Shown here: piece after piece, positions 9,139 through 17,639 of the stretch
How the letters are laid out: every line of letters starts with the position of its first letter
How positions within the stretch are numbered: position 1 is the first letter of the stretch
Program-made: the position numbers and the translations under genes
The notes under the pieces: generated by a model
Databases searched by the model: none
What the model was told of the DNA's origin: nothing
The model's input: only the letters and a program-made list of their open reading frames with translations
Origin: Robiginitalea biformata HTCC2501
GTDB taxonomy: Bacteria > Bacteroidota > Bacteroidia > Flavobacteriales > Flavobacteriaceae
Reading direction: 5' to 3'
Length of the DNA: 64,000 bases
NCBI RefSeq assembly: GCF_000024125.1
Contig: NC_013222.1
Span: 868,001 to 932,000 of the forward strand

Positions 9139-10674
9139 ATGAATACCAGAGAGAAACTATTTAGAATTTGTGCGCCGGCGCTGGTAGTGCTCCTGGCGGC
9201 GTACTCCTGTACGGACCGCCTGTACGAACAGGAAGGCCAGCTCAACACGGCCGATGTGGATTACACGGCCACTGAAAATATGATCGACCCGCTGGTGGGG
9301 GCGTACTACGAATTTGCCACCCGGGGCTGGGAGGAACCCCTATTGCTGAGCGTGCGCGGGGACGATGTGAACGCGGGCGGCCTTGGCGACCAGCAGGACT
9401 TCGCGGAAACCGACCTGTACAATTACAACAAGGATTATTGGATGTACAATTCCCTGTGGCAAATCCATTACCGGGATATCGTCAACATGAACAATGCCAT
9501 GGATCAGATCCTCCAGTACCGCGAATTCGCGGACCCGTCCGACTACGACCTGGCGGACCAGTACGTAGCCGAAACCAAGGTGTTACGCGGCTGGCTCCAC
9601 TTTAACCTGGCCCGGGTTTGGGGGGACGTATTCATCATTGAAACCGCCCAGCCCACAAAGGAGATTGAGAAGGGCGTCGCTTCCAAGGATGAAGTGATGC
9701 AGTATATTTCAGACCTGATGGATGAAGCCATCCCGGACCTGCCTGCCGTCCATCCGGCAGATCGGCCGGATATTCCCGGGGGGGTTACCCGGTATACGGC
9801 TTACGCCCTCAAGGCGATGGCCAACCTGGAGCTCGGCAACTACCAGGCCGTTGCCGACGCATCGGCCGCAATTATTAATTCGGGCACCTTTGAACTTTAC
9901 CCGGACTACTACCAGTTGTTTAAAAAACCCGGGGAACTCAGTTCCGAAAATATCCTGGAAATGCAATTCTCCGATTTTGGCCAGGAAACCGGGGATACCT
10001 TTTACCACCTGTATGCACCTTTTGGCCCGCAGAACTGGACGCCTGCCCGGGAGAACGCATCCGGGGGCTGGGGCTTTTACGAACCCAGCATGAAGTTTAT
10101 CAAGCTGATGCTGGACCGGGGCGAAACCGTCCGGCTGGAAACCAGCGTACTCTTTACCGACCGGGGCATCGCCGAAATCCAGGCCGACCCGGATTACGCC
10201 ACCCTGCCTGCGTTTGTCTCGAATACCACCCGGGACGGAGATGTAATTGAGGACTATCCCAGGGCATTGTTTGCCAGCGGGAAACACTACCTCCCGTCCG
10301 TGCAGCTCACCCCGGGCCGTAACGATTACGGCGGGGGCAAAAACCTCATCTGTATCCGGTACGCCGAGATACTTTTAATGTATGCCGAAGCTGTAACGCG
10401 GGGGGCGAACCCCTCCGGCTTATCCGCGGATGAGGCGGTGAACCTGGTGCGCGCCCGGGCGGAAATGCCCCCTCTTACGGGGGTGACGGCCGATCAGGTA
10501 ATGGAGGAGAAACTCGCTGAGCTCGGCATGGAATGGGGGATTCGCTACTACGATATGATCCGTCTGGACAATTACGCGGAGCTCAGCTACGACGGCCGCA
10601 CCTTTTCGCCTGAGGACGAATTGCTCCCCTATCCGCAGGCGCAGGTGGATGCCCTCCCGCTGGGCGGAGAATAA
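9139..10674 (+). CDS. SusD/RagB-family surface glycan-binding lipoprotein
   Basis: A 511-residue lipoprotein with lipobox LAAYSC (lipidated Cys24). It carries the helical SusD fold: an N-terminal region with RGWEEPLLLSVRGDD, a TPR-rich core, and the C-terminal segment with LICIRYAEILLMYAEAV and ELGMEWGIRYYDMIRLDNY, both typical of the family. SusD caps the SusC barrel and supplies its ligand. Only 11 bases separate it from susC, and the next gene follows after 18, so the three are probably one transcript. Length and motif order are normal for the family. Confidence 0.95.
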   Translation: MNTREKLFRICAPALVVLLAAYSCTDRLYEQEGQLNTADVDYTATENMIDPLVGAYYEFATRGWEEPLLLSVRGDDVNAGGLGDQQDFAETDLYNYNKDYWMYNSLWQIHYRDIVNMNNAMDQILQYREFADPSDYDLADQYVAETKVLRGWLHFNLARVWGDVFIIETAQPTKEIEKGVASKDEVMQYISDLMDEAIPDLPAVHPADRPDIPGGVTRYTAYALKAMANLELGNYQAVADASAAIINSGTFELYPDYYQLFKKPGELSSENILEMQFSDFGQETGDTFYHLYAPFGPQNWTPARENASGGWGFYEPSMKFIKLMLDRGETVRLETSVLFTDRGIAEIQADPDYATLPAFVSNTTRDGDVIEDYPRALFASGKHYLPSVQLTPGRNDYGGGKNLICIRYAEILLMYAEAVTRGANPSGLSADEAVNLVRARAEMPPLTGVTADQVMEEKLAELGMEWGIRYYDMIRLDNYAELSYDGRTFSPEDELLPYPQAQVDALPLGGE

Positions 10675-10692
10675 CTAACTAAACGACTCAAG

Positions 10693-13080
10693 ATGAAAAA
10701 CGCATTTTATTTTATAGCCCTACTGACCGGCCTTTTCGCGGTGTCCTGCGAGGAAGGGATCGACCCGATTACCAGAGTGGATCCCGGAGCGGATGCCTCT
10801 GCGCCGCAAATTACAATTCACGCTCCGGCGGAAGGCGTGGAGATCCAGGTTTTCGAGGAGGTCACCTCGCTCACCATCGACCTGGAGGTCACCGACGACA
10901 TCGAAATCGCTGAGGTGCGCGTCTTCCTCGACGGGGAGCAGATCGCCTTTTTCAACTCGTTTAAGGACTACCGGATCTTCCTTGAGGAATTTACATACGA
11001 CCAACTGGAAGACGGGGACCACACGCTCCGGGTGGTAGCTACCGACATCGACGGAAAGACATCAACCGAGGAAATAAACTTCAGCAAATCTCCTCCCTAC
11101 CAGGCCCAGTTTGCCAATGAAAGATTTTACATGCCCTTCGACGGCAACTATATGGACCTGATTAGCTTTCAGGAGGCCGAAGTGGTGGGGGACCCCGGAT
11201 TTTCCGAGGAGGCCTATGTAGGGCCGTCCGCCTACTCAGGGGCTGAGGATTCCTACCTAACCTTCCCGATGGACGGCCTCAAAAACCAGGAGTTCAGCGC
11301 CGCATTCTGGTACAAGGTAGACAGCAGCCCGGACCGGGCCGGCATCCTCATCGTCAGCGACGATACGGACCGGAATCAGGGCTTCCGCCTGTTCCGGGAG
11401 GGATCTGCGGATGAGCAGCGCATCAAACTCAACGTGGGGACGGGAACAGGTGAAAGCTGGAATGACGGAGGCGTGATCGACGTGACTGCCGGTCAATGGG
11501 TGCATGTCGCCTTCTCCATCTCGGCTACCGAAACCACCATCTATTTCAACGGGGTGGAAATGCTTTCGGCCACCCTGTCCGCGCCTATCGACTGGACAGG
11601 TGCGGAAACCCTCTACATCGGGGCTGGCGGGCCCACCTTTGATTACTGGGACCATAAATCGGACTACTCGGCCATCGATGAATTGCGGATATTCGACAAG
11701 GCCCTGACGGCAACGGATATCCAGATCATGATCAATGCGATCAATCCCTATATCCCGACGTTCCCGGGGGAATCCCTTTATATGCCCTTTGACGGGGATT
11801 ACATTGACCTGGTTGGCAGCCAGGCCGCTTCCCAGACCGGGTCGCCCGGGTTTTCGGACGACAGTCAGGAAGGCAGCCAGGCGTTTTCCGGAGCGGCGGA
11901 TTCCTACCTGACCTATCCGTCGGACGGGCTTACCAGCAGTTCTTTCAGCGCATCTTTTTGGTACAAGGTCAACGCCGACCCGGACCGCGCAGGGATCCTG
12001 GTAATCGGGGATGATGAAACAGACCGCAACCAGGGCTTCCGCCTGTTCCGCGAGGGTTCCGCCACGGAGCAGCGCATCAAGCTAAATGTAGGTACCGGCG
12101 GGGGCGAAAGCTGGAACGACGGGGATGTGATCGACGTCACGGCCGGGGAATGGGTGCATGTCGCCTTTACCATCGGGCCGGATGAAAGCGTCATTTACTT
12201 CAACGGCCAGCCTGTCAATTCGGCGGCCCTGTCTGCCCCCATAGACTGGACCGGGGTGGGCGACTTTGTGATCGGGGCCGGCGGGCCCACCTTCAGCTAT
12301 TGGAATCACTTGTCCGACGCCAGTAGTATGGATGAACTCCGCTTTTACAGCAAGGAACTCACGCCGGAAGAGGTGATGGAGGTTTACGGTGGTGGGTACG
12401 CACCGGCAGAAGGGGAAGTTTTCTATCTCCCGTTCAATGGGTCGTATAACGACCTGGTGGGAGGCGTCTCCCCAACGGTTGAAGGCATGCCCGGATTCGC
12501 AGGGGAAGCAGCCGGCGGCACGGATGCCTACGCAGGAGCTGCAGACTCTTACCTGACCGTCCCTGCATCCGGATTGACCGCGTCCACCTTCAGTGCTACC
12601 TTCTGGTATAAAATGAATGCCGATCCCACCCGGGCAGGGATTCTGGTCATCAGCCCGGAAGACACAGAAAACGCCGGGTATCCGGACACCCAAAACCTTC
12701 GGACCAATGGGTTCCGGTTCTTCCGCGAAGGGGATGCCACCCGCCAGGTATTCAAACTCAATGTAGGCACCGGGGACGGTGAGGTTTGGGTAGACGGTGG
12801 AGACAATGCTGCCCTTGATCCCGCCACGGACACGCAGTGGGTACATTTTGCCTTCACGATTTCAGAGTCCGAGGCGGTGGTCTATATCAACGGGGAAGTG
12901 GCTGCCAGCAACGGCATTTCGGGGATTGACTGGAGCGGGTGCGACTTCTTCAGTATTGGATCCGGCGACCCGCGATTCAATGAATGGGGCCATCTGGCCG
13001 ATCTGAGCTACCTGGATGAGCTGCGCTTTTACAACAAGGCGCTCACCCAGGAGGAAGTGCAGGCCAATATGAATATGTAA
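10693..13080 (+). CDS. Surface lipoprotein with Ig-like domain and three LamG domains
   Basis: A 795-residue lipoprotein (lipobox LFAVSC, Cys19) in the SusE/SusF position. After a bacterial Ig-like domain (about 38-130) come three closely related concanavalin A/LamG modules at about 145-350, 358-565 and 577-795. Each contains variants of YMPFDGNY, AFWYKV, GFRLFREG, IKLNVGTG and DELRFY. The first two modules are most alike (QRIKLNVGTG and ESWNDG recur exactly), which suggests recent internal duplication. Such modules bind carbohydrate, so the protein is probably a multivalent surface glycan-binding protein that helps SusD recruit polysaccharide. No catalytic residues are recognised. Confidence 0.85.
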   Translation: MKNAFYFIALLTGLFAVSCEEGIDPITRVDPGADASAPQITIHAPAEGVEIQVFEEVTSLTIDLEVTDDIEIAEVRVFLDGEQIAFFNSFKDYRIFLEEFTYDQLEDGDHTLRVVATDIDGKTSTEEINFSKSPPYQAQFANERFYMPFDGNYMDLISFQEAEVVGDPGFSEEAYVGPSAYSGAEDSYLTFPMDGLKNQEFSAAFWYKVDSSPDRAGILIVSDDTDRNQGFRLFREGSADEQRIKLNVGTGTGESWNDGGVIDVTAGQWVHVAFSISATETTIYFNGVEMLSATLSAPIDWTGAETLYIGAGGPTFDYWDHKSDYSAIDELRIFDKALTATDIQIMINAINPYIPTFPGESLYMPFDGDYIDLVGSQAASQTGSPGFSDDSQEGSQAFSGAADSYLTYPSDGLTSSSFSASFWYKVNADPDRAGILVIGDDETDRNQGFRLFREGSATEQRIKLNVGTGGGESWNDGDVIDVTAGEWVHVAFTIGPDESVIYFNGQPVNSAALSAPIDWTGVGDFVIGAGGPTFSYWNHLSDASSMDELRFYSKELTPEEVMEVYGGGYAPAEGEVFYLPFNGSYNDLVGGVSPTVEGMPGFAGEAAGGTDAYAGAADSYLTVPASGLTASTFSATFWYKMNADPTRAGILVISPEDTENAGYPDTQNLRTNGFRFFREGDATRQVFKLNVGTGDGEVWVDGGDNAALDPATDTQWVHFAFTISESEAVVYINGEVAASNGISGIDWSGCDFFSIGSGDPRFNEWGHLADLSYLDELRFYNKALTQEEVQANMNM
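11122..13077 (+). repeat. Three in-gene tandem copies of a LamG-coding unit of about 645 bp
   Basis: Units begin near 11122, 11767 and 12412. The encoded modules align along their whole length, and units 1 and 2 also share long near-identical DNA stretches, for example around 11385-11470 and 12035-12120. The third unit carries a short insertion after its ILVIS motif. Confidence 0.75.
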
Positions 13081-13090
13081 TCTTTTGGAA

Positions 13091-13151
13091 CGCATACCTG
13101 CCTTCCGCAGGGCCCGGATAGGGCTTCCGGGCCGGAGGGCAAACGTATGCG
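13091..13151 (+). other. Long imperfect hairpin between the binding-protein and glucanase genes
   Basis: CGCATAC (13091-13097) pairs perfectly with GTATGCG (13145-13151), enclosing further complementary GC-rich segments. There is no downstream T-run. It lies in the 94-bp gap and could stabilise the susCD-side transcript or reduce readthrough into the enzyme genes. Confidence 0.4.
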
Positions 13152-13174
13152 GAATAGTTTGATTTAGTTAGTTT

Positions 13175-14545
13175 ATGAAGTTAGTTAGAGAGTTGGTTTT
13201 CGGGGCTGTTGTGTTTTTAGTAACGGGATGCAACGGCCCCAAGGCCGACAATTCGCTGCAGACGCAGCCGGATAATAAAACCGGAATTACAACGGCCGAC
13301 AGCAAGTTGCTCGATTCGGTCCAACGGCAGACTTTCAATTATTTCTGGGAGGGCGCCGAACCGATTTCCGGCCTTGCCCGGGAGCGCATCCACATGGATA
13401 GCATTTATCCTACACACCATAAAGATATTATAACCATCGGCGGATCCGGTTTTGGTCTGATGGCCATCCTGGTGGGGGTTGAACGCGGCTTCATTACCCG
13501 CGATCAAGCCCTGGAGCGCTTTGAACAGGCAATTGGTTTCCTCGAAATGGCCGACAGATTCCACGGGGCGTGGCCCCACTGGCTCAATCCCGATGGGTCT
13601 GTGGCCCCCTTCAGCCAAAAAGACAACGGGGGCGACCTGGTGGAAACAGCATTCCTCGTACAGGGCCTGCTTACCGTCCAGGAGTATTTTCGCGGGGGTA
13701 CAGAGCGTGAGCGCCAGCTGGTGGAACGGATCCAGGCCCTGTGGGAGGGCGTTGAATGGGATTGGTATACGAAAGGCGAATCCGTCCTCTACTGGCATTG
13801 GTCGCCGGAATACGAATGGGAAATGAACTTCCCCGTGGGCGGATATAACGAAGCGCTGATCATGTACGTACTGGCTGCGGCGTCGCCCACCCACCCCGTA
13901 GGAAAAGAAGTGTATACAAACGGATGGGCCCGGGGAGGGGCTATCGCTAACGATACCGTCTATTACGGCCTGCCAACCGTCCAGGACCACTACGAGCACA
14001 GCGATGCCCCAGTGGGCCCGCTATTTTGGGCCCATTATTCCTACCTCGGGTTGGATCCCCGCGGCCTGGAGGACGGCTTTGGTTCGTATTGGGACCTGAC
14101 CAGCAACCACGCCCGCATCCACTACCTGTATTGTGTAGACAATCCGGAAGGCCACCAGGGGTATGGTACGGATTGCTGGGGCCTGACCTCGAGCTATTCG
14201 ATGAAAGGGTACGCCGGGCACCGACCCGGGATGGATCCGGGGGTCATATCGCCCACGGCCGCTTTATCCTCCATGCCCTACACCCCGGATGAAAGCATGG
14301 CGTTTCTCCGGCACCTGTACAAAGACCACGACAGCCTGATTGGCCGGTTTGGCCCCTACGACGCCTTCAGTGAAGCCGAAAACTGGTACGTTCCACGATA
14401 TCTGGCCATCGACCAGGGACCTATCCCGGTCATGATTGAGAACTATCGGAGCGGTTTGCTGTGGAATTTGTTTATGGAGCATGCCGAGGTGCGCAAGGGC
14501 CTGTTGAATCTGGGATTCTCCTCTCCGAAAATCCAGTCGGAATAA
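13175..14545 (+). CDS. GH144-type endo-beta-1,2-glucanase lipoprotein, first paralogue
   Basis: A 456-residue lipoprotein (lipobox LVTGC) carrying the glycoamylase-like (PF10091) fold used by GH144 enzymes, an (alpha/alpha)6 barrel. Recognisable segments are FNYFWEGAEP, GGSGFGLMAILVGVERGF, DRFHGAWPHWL, DNGGDLVETAFLVQGLL, LYWHWSPEYEWEMN, and AIDQGPIPVMIENYRSGLLW near the end. Characterised GH144 members cleave beta-1,2-glucans such as cyclic or linear osmoregulated glucans. The lipid anchor suggests action at the cell surface or facing the periplasm. The stop codon overlaps the ATG of a second paralogue (TAATG), so the two are translationally coupled. Activity on another glucan is possible. 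Confidence 0.82.
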   Translation: MKLVRELVFGAVVFLVTGCNGPKADNSLQTQPDNKTGITTADSKLLDSVQRQTFNYFWEGAEPISGLARERIHMDSIYPTHHKDIITIGGSGFGLMAILVGVERGFITRDQALERFEQAIGFLEMADRFHGAWPHWLNPDGSVAPFSQKDNGGDLVETAFLVQGLLTVQEYFRGGTERERQLVERIQALWEGVEWDWYTKGESVLYWHWSPEYEWEMNFPVGGYNEALIMYVLAAASPTHPVGKEVYTNGWARGGAIANDTVYYGLPTVQDHYEHSDAPVGPLFWAHYSYLGLDPRGLEDGFGSYWDLTSNHARIHYLYCVDNPEGHQGYGTDCWGLTSSYSMKGYAGHRPGMDPGVISPTAALSSMPYTPDESMAFLRHLYKDHDSLIGRFGPYDAFSEAENWYVPRYLAIDQGPIPVMIENYRSGLLWNLFMEHAEVRKGLLNLGFSSPKIQSE

Positions 14546-15927
14546 TGCGGCGGCTGCTCACGATCTGGTTCGCACTCCTGCTTGCGGCCTGTAGTAAAGA
14601 TACCTCAGGAGGGCCTACAGGGGAGTCGCAACTACCCCCCGAACCTGAGGAACCGGGGTCGGAAGTTCCGGCTATATCGGACGAGGAATTGCTGACCCTG
14701 ACCCAGGAGACCACCTTTGCCTATTTCTGGGACTATGCAGAAGCCAACTCGGGTGCTGCAAGGGAGCGCTATCACCCGGAAGACCCATCCAATGACCCGA
14801 ATACTGTCACCACCGGCGGTTCGGGATTTGGGCTGATGGCAATCCTGGTGGGGATTGAACGCGGTTTTGTTAGTCGGGAAGCCGCGGTTGGCCGGTTGGA
14901 GCAAATTCTCGATTTTTTTGAATCGGCGGATCGGTTTCACGGGGCGTGGCCCCATTGGCTTGACGGCATGGACGGAACGGTCCGGCCATTCAGTACCATG
15001 GATAATGGGGCGGACCTGGTGGAGACGGCCTTTTTGGCCCAGGGGCTGATATGTGTCTCGGAATATTTTAAAAGCGGCAGCGATCGGGAAAAAGCCCTCG
15101 CAGCCCAGGCAGATGCCCTCTGGAAAAGCGTGGAATGGAACTGGTTTACAAATGGGGAACAGGTACTCTACTGGCATTGGAGCCCGCAGTACGATTTTGC
15201 CATTAATCTGCCCCTTACCGGTTATAACGAAACCCTTATCGCGTATGTGCTCGCCGCAGCATCCCCGGATTTTTCCATTGACCGGGAGGTATATTCACAG
15301 GGCTGGGCCCGAGACGGCGCCATTGCCCCGGGCCCGACGGCCTACAACTACCCCCTCGTATTCCGGCATAGCGGCAACCCGTCCCGGGGCGGACCGCTTT
15401 TCTGGGCGCATTATTCCTACCTGGGCCTCGACCCCAGGGGACTGCGAGACGCCTATGGGGATTACGGCACGGCCGCGGAAAACCATGTCCGGGTAAATTA
15501 CCAGTACTGTCTGGAAAATCCGAAAAACTTCGTAGATTATGGTCCGGATTGCTGGGGCCTGACGGCCAGTTATACCCGGAATGAAGACGGAGGGATCGGA
15601 TACAGTGCCCACAGCCCGTCTAACGACACGGGGGTCATTTCCCCAACGGCCGCTATTTCCTCCATCCCGTATACGCCGGAGGAATCGTTACGGGCCTTGC
15701 ATTACTTTTACAGTCATAAGGACCGGCTACTGGGCCCCGCAGGGTTTTATGACGCTTTCAGCCCCCACTACGGATTCTGGGTTGCAGATGCCTACCTGGC
15801 TATCGACCAGGGGCCGATTATTGTTATGATAGAAAACTATCGCACCGGGCTGTTGTGGGATTTGTTCATGCGGAACCAGGACGTGCGCAACGGACTCGAT
15901 AAATTGGGTTTCAACTATGGAAATTAA
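14545..15927 (+). CDS. GH144-type endo-beta-1,2-glucanase lipoprotein, second paralogue
   Basis: The ATG at 14545 overlaps the previous stop by one base and gives a clean lipoprotein start (MRRLLTIWFALLLAAC) of 460 residues. The frame is also open upstream, but that would lose the lipobox. The domain matches its neighbour block for block: FAYFWDYAEANSG, GGSGFGLMAILVGIERGF, DRFHGAWPHWL, DNGADLVETAFLAQGL and AIDQGPIIVMIENYRTGLLW. A proline/glutamate-rich linker follows the lipid anchor. Two paralogues with different linkers may divide surface and periplasmic work or endo and exo action. The 3' end overlaps the following esterase gene by 11 bases. Confidence 0.82.
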   Translation: MRRLLTIWFALLLAACSKDTSGGPTGESQLPPEPEEPGSEVPAISDEELLTLTQETTFAYFWDYAEANSGAARERYHPEDPSNDPNTVTTGGSGFGLMAILVGIERGFVSREAAVGRLEQILDFFESADRFHGAWPHWLDGMDGTVRPFSTMDNGADLVETAFLAQGLICVSEYFKSGSDREKALAAQADALWKSVEWNWFTNGEQVLYWHWSPQYDFAINLPLTGYNETLIAYVLAAASPDFSIDREVYSQGWARDGAIAPGPTAYNYPLVFRHSGNPSRGGPLFWAHYSYLGLDPRGLRDAYGDYGTAAENHVRVNYQYCLENPKNFVDYGPDCWGLTASYTRNEDGGIGYSAHSPSNDTGVISPTAAISSIPYTPEESLRALHYFYSHKDRLLGPAGFYDAFSPHYGFWVADAYLAIDQGPIIVMIENYRTGLLWDLFMRNQDVRNGLDKLGFNYGN

Positions 15928-16699
15928 CAAATGGATTGCGGGCTTACTCCTGCTAGCCGGGTTTACAGCCGGGGCACAAATGGAATCCCCCTATGAGAAG
16001 AAAAGATTTATTCAGGGCGCGGACACGCTGAATTACCGCCTGTTGATGCCGGAGCACTTCGAACCGACGGAAGAATACCCGGTAGTACTCTTCCTCCACG
16101 GGGCGGGGGAACGCGGATCGGACAACGAGAAACAGCTCACCCACGGCAGCAGCTTGTTTACAAGCCCGATCAACCGGTCGGCCTTTCCTGCCATCGTCCT
16201 GGCGCCACAGTGCGCATCCGGCGATTATTGGGCACAGGTGGAAGTGGATCGGTCATCCTATCCCATCGGTCTCGACTTCCAATACGAAAAGGGGCCTACC
16301 CGGTCCCTGGGCCTGGTGATGGAGCTGCTGGATTCATACCGCGGATTGCAGTATGTGGACAACACGAGAATCTACATCATGGGCCTCTCCATGGGGGGAA
16401 TGGGGACCTTTGAATTGCTGCACCGCCTCCCGGATGTCTTTGCGGCGGCCGTGCCCATTTGCGGGGCCGGCGACCCGGAAACCGTGGCGGGTTATGCGGA
16501 TAAGGTACCCCTCTGGATTTTTCACGGGGCCGTCGACCAGGTGGTGGCCCCGGATCACTCCCTGCACATGGTCAATAAGCTATTCGATGCGGGAGCCCGG
16601 CCGGGGTTCACGCTTTACGATCGGGTGAACCACAATAGTTGGGATTACGCCTTTGCCGAACCGGAATTGCTGCCCTGGCTTTTTTCGCATAAAAAATGA
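15917..16699 (+). CDS. Secreted alpha/beta-hydrolase esterase
   Basis: The 260-residue protein has a signal peptide (MEINKWIAGLLLLAGFTAGA) and a dienelactone-hydrolase/phospholipase-carboxylesterase fold. The oxyanion motif FLHGAGERG (59-67) and nucleophile elbow MGLSMGG (Ser158) are clear. Later WIFHGAVDQVV supplies the acidic residue, and NHNSWDYAF the histidine. Such proteins remove acyl esters from glycans or other secreted substrates. It overlaps the upstream glucanase by 11 bases and the downstream EEP gene by 4, so it is part of one tightly coupled unit. A role in removing acyl decorations, such as succinyl or acetyl groups on beta-1,2-glucans, is plausible but inferred. Confidence 0.8.
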   Translation: MEINKWIAGLLLLAGFTAGAQMESPYEKKRFIQGADTLNYRLLMPEHFEPTEEYPVVLFLHGAGERGSDNEKQLTHGSSLFTSPINRSAFPAIVLAPQCASGDYWAQVEVDRSSYPIGLDFQYEKGPTRSLGLVMELLDSYRGLQYVDNTRIYIMGLSMGGMGTFELLHRLPDVFAAAVPICGAGDPETVAGYADKVPLWIFHGAVDQVVAPDHSLHMVNKLFDAGARPGFTLYDRVNHNSWDYAFAEPELLPWLFSHKK

Positions 16700-17556
16700 A
16701 GAGATCACTTCGCCTCCCATCCGTACTGCTGCTCTCCATGGCTTTCCTGTTAAGTAGTCCAACGGCTAAGGCTCAGGAGCTAACCGCCATGTCCTATAAC
16801 ATCCGCTACGACAACCCGGGGGACGGCCGCGACAGCTGGGATCAGCGGAAGGAATTTCTCATCGCCCAAATCGCCTACCACGCCCCGGACGTGGTGGGTA
16901 CCCAGGAAGGACTCCTCCACCAGTTGCGGGATATGGAAGTAGCGCTGGAGGGATATGCCTTTTTTGGCAAAGGCCGCGACCAGGGGGACGACCAGGGGGA
17001 GCACACGGCAGTGTTCTACAACACCGGGCAATTGGAGCTGCTGGAGGAGGAAACGTTCTGGCTCTCCGAAACCCCGGAGGTTCCCTCCAAAGGCTGGGAT
17101 GCTGCCCTGAACCGCGTTTGCACCTACGGCCGTTTCCGGCACCGGCCCAGCGGTAGGGAATTTTACCTGTTCAATACGCATTTCGACCACGTGGGGGAGG
17201 CAGCCCGCAGGGAAAGCGTCAGTTTGATCCTCCGGCAGATGGCCCGGGTAAACGCCGCGGGGCTCCCGGTGGTGCTGATGGGCGACCTGAACCTGGAACC
17301 GGATTCCGCCCCCATACGCCAACTCGCCAATTCCATGGACGATGCCTTTGACCAAGCCGGGCAGGCCGCCTATGGTCCGCCTGGCACCTTCAACGGGTTC
17401 GATTGCACCCAGCCGGTTACCCGCCGTATCGATTATATCTTTACCGGCCCCGGGGATTTCACGGTCCGCAGCCATGCCATCCTCTCGGAGTTTACCGGCC
17501 TCGGGTTCCCGTCGGACCACTTCCCCGTCCTGGCACGCCTGGAATTTTCGGAGTAA
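16696..17556 (+). CDS. Secreted endonuclease/exonuclease/phosphatase-family hydrolase
   Basis: The 286-residue protein has a signal peptide (cleavage near TAKAQ). All EEP-superfamily metal and catalytic motifs are present: MSYNIRYDNPGDG, VGTQEG, FNTHFDHVG, LMGDLNLEPDS, RIDYIFTGPG and the terminal PSDHFPVLARL. The superfamily cleaves phosphoester bonds with Mg2+. Export and position at the end of the glucanase operon (ATGA overlap with the esterase) argue against a DNA-repair role. It could remove phosphate-containing substituents, such as phosphoglycerol, from the polysaccharide. Specificity cannot be read from sequence. Confidence 0.85.
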   Translation: MKRSLRLPSVLLLSMAFLLSSPTAKAQELTAMSYNIRYDNPGDGRDSWDQRKEFLIAQIAYHAPDVVGTQEGLLHQLRDMEVALEGYAFFGKGRDQGDDQGEHTAVFYNTGQLELLEEETFWLSETPEVPSKGWDAALNRVCTYGRFRHRPSGREFYLFNTHFDHVGEAARRESVSLILRQMARVNAAGLPVVLMGDLNLEPDSAPIRQLANSMDDAFDQAGQAAYGPPGTFNGFDCTQPVTRRIDYIFTGPGDFTVRSHAILSEFTGLGFPSDHFPVLARLEFSE

Positions 17557-17639
17557 TCCCCGCCGGCAAAGGAGTGACCCTCCCCTGCAGAGGACTATAC
17601 CCCGTTTGAAAAATAGAATTGCAATAATAAAACCAGCTT

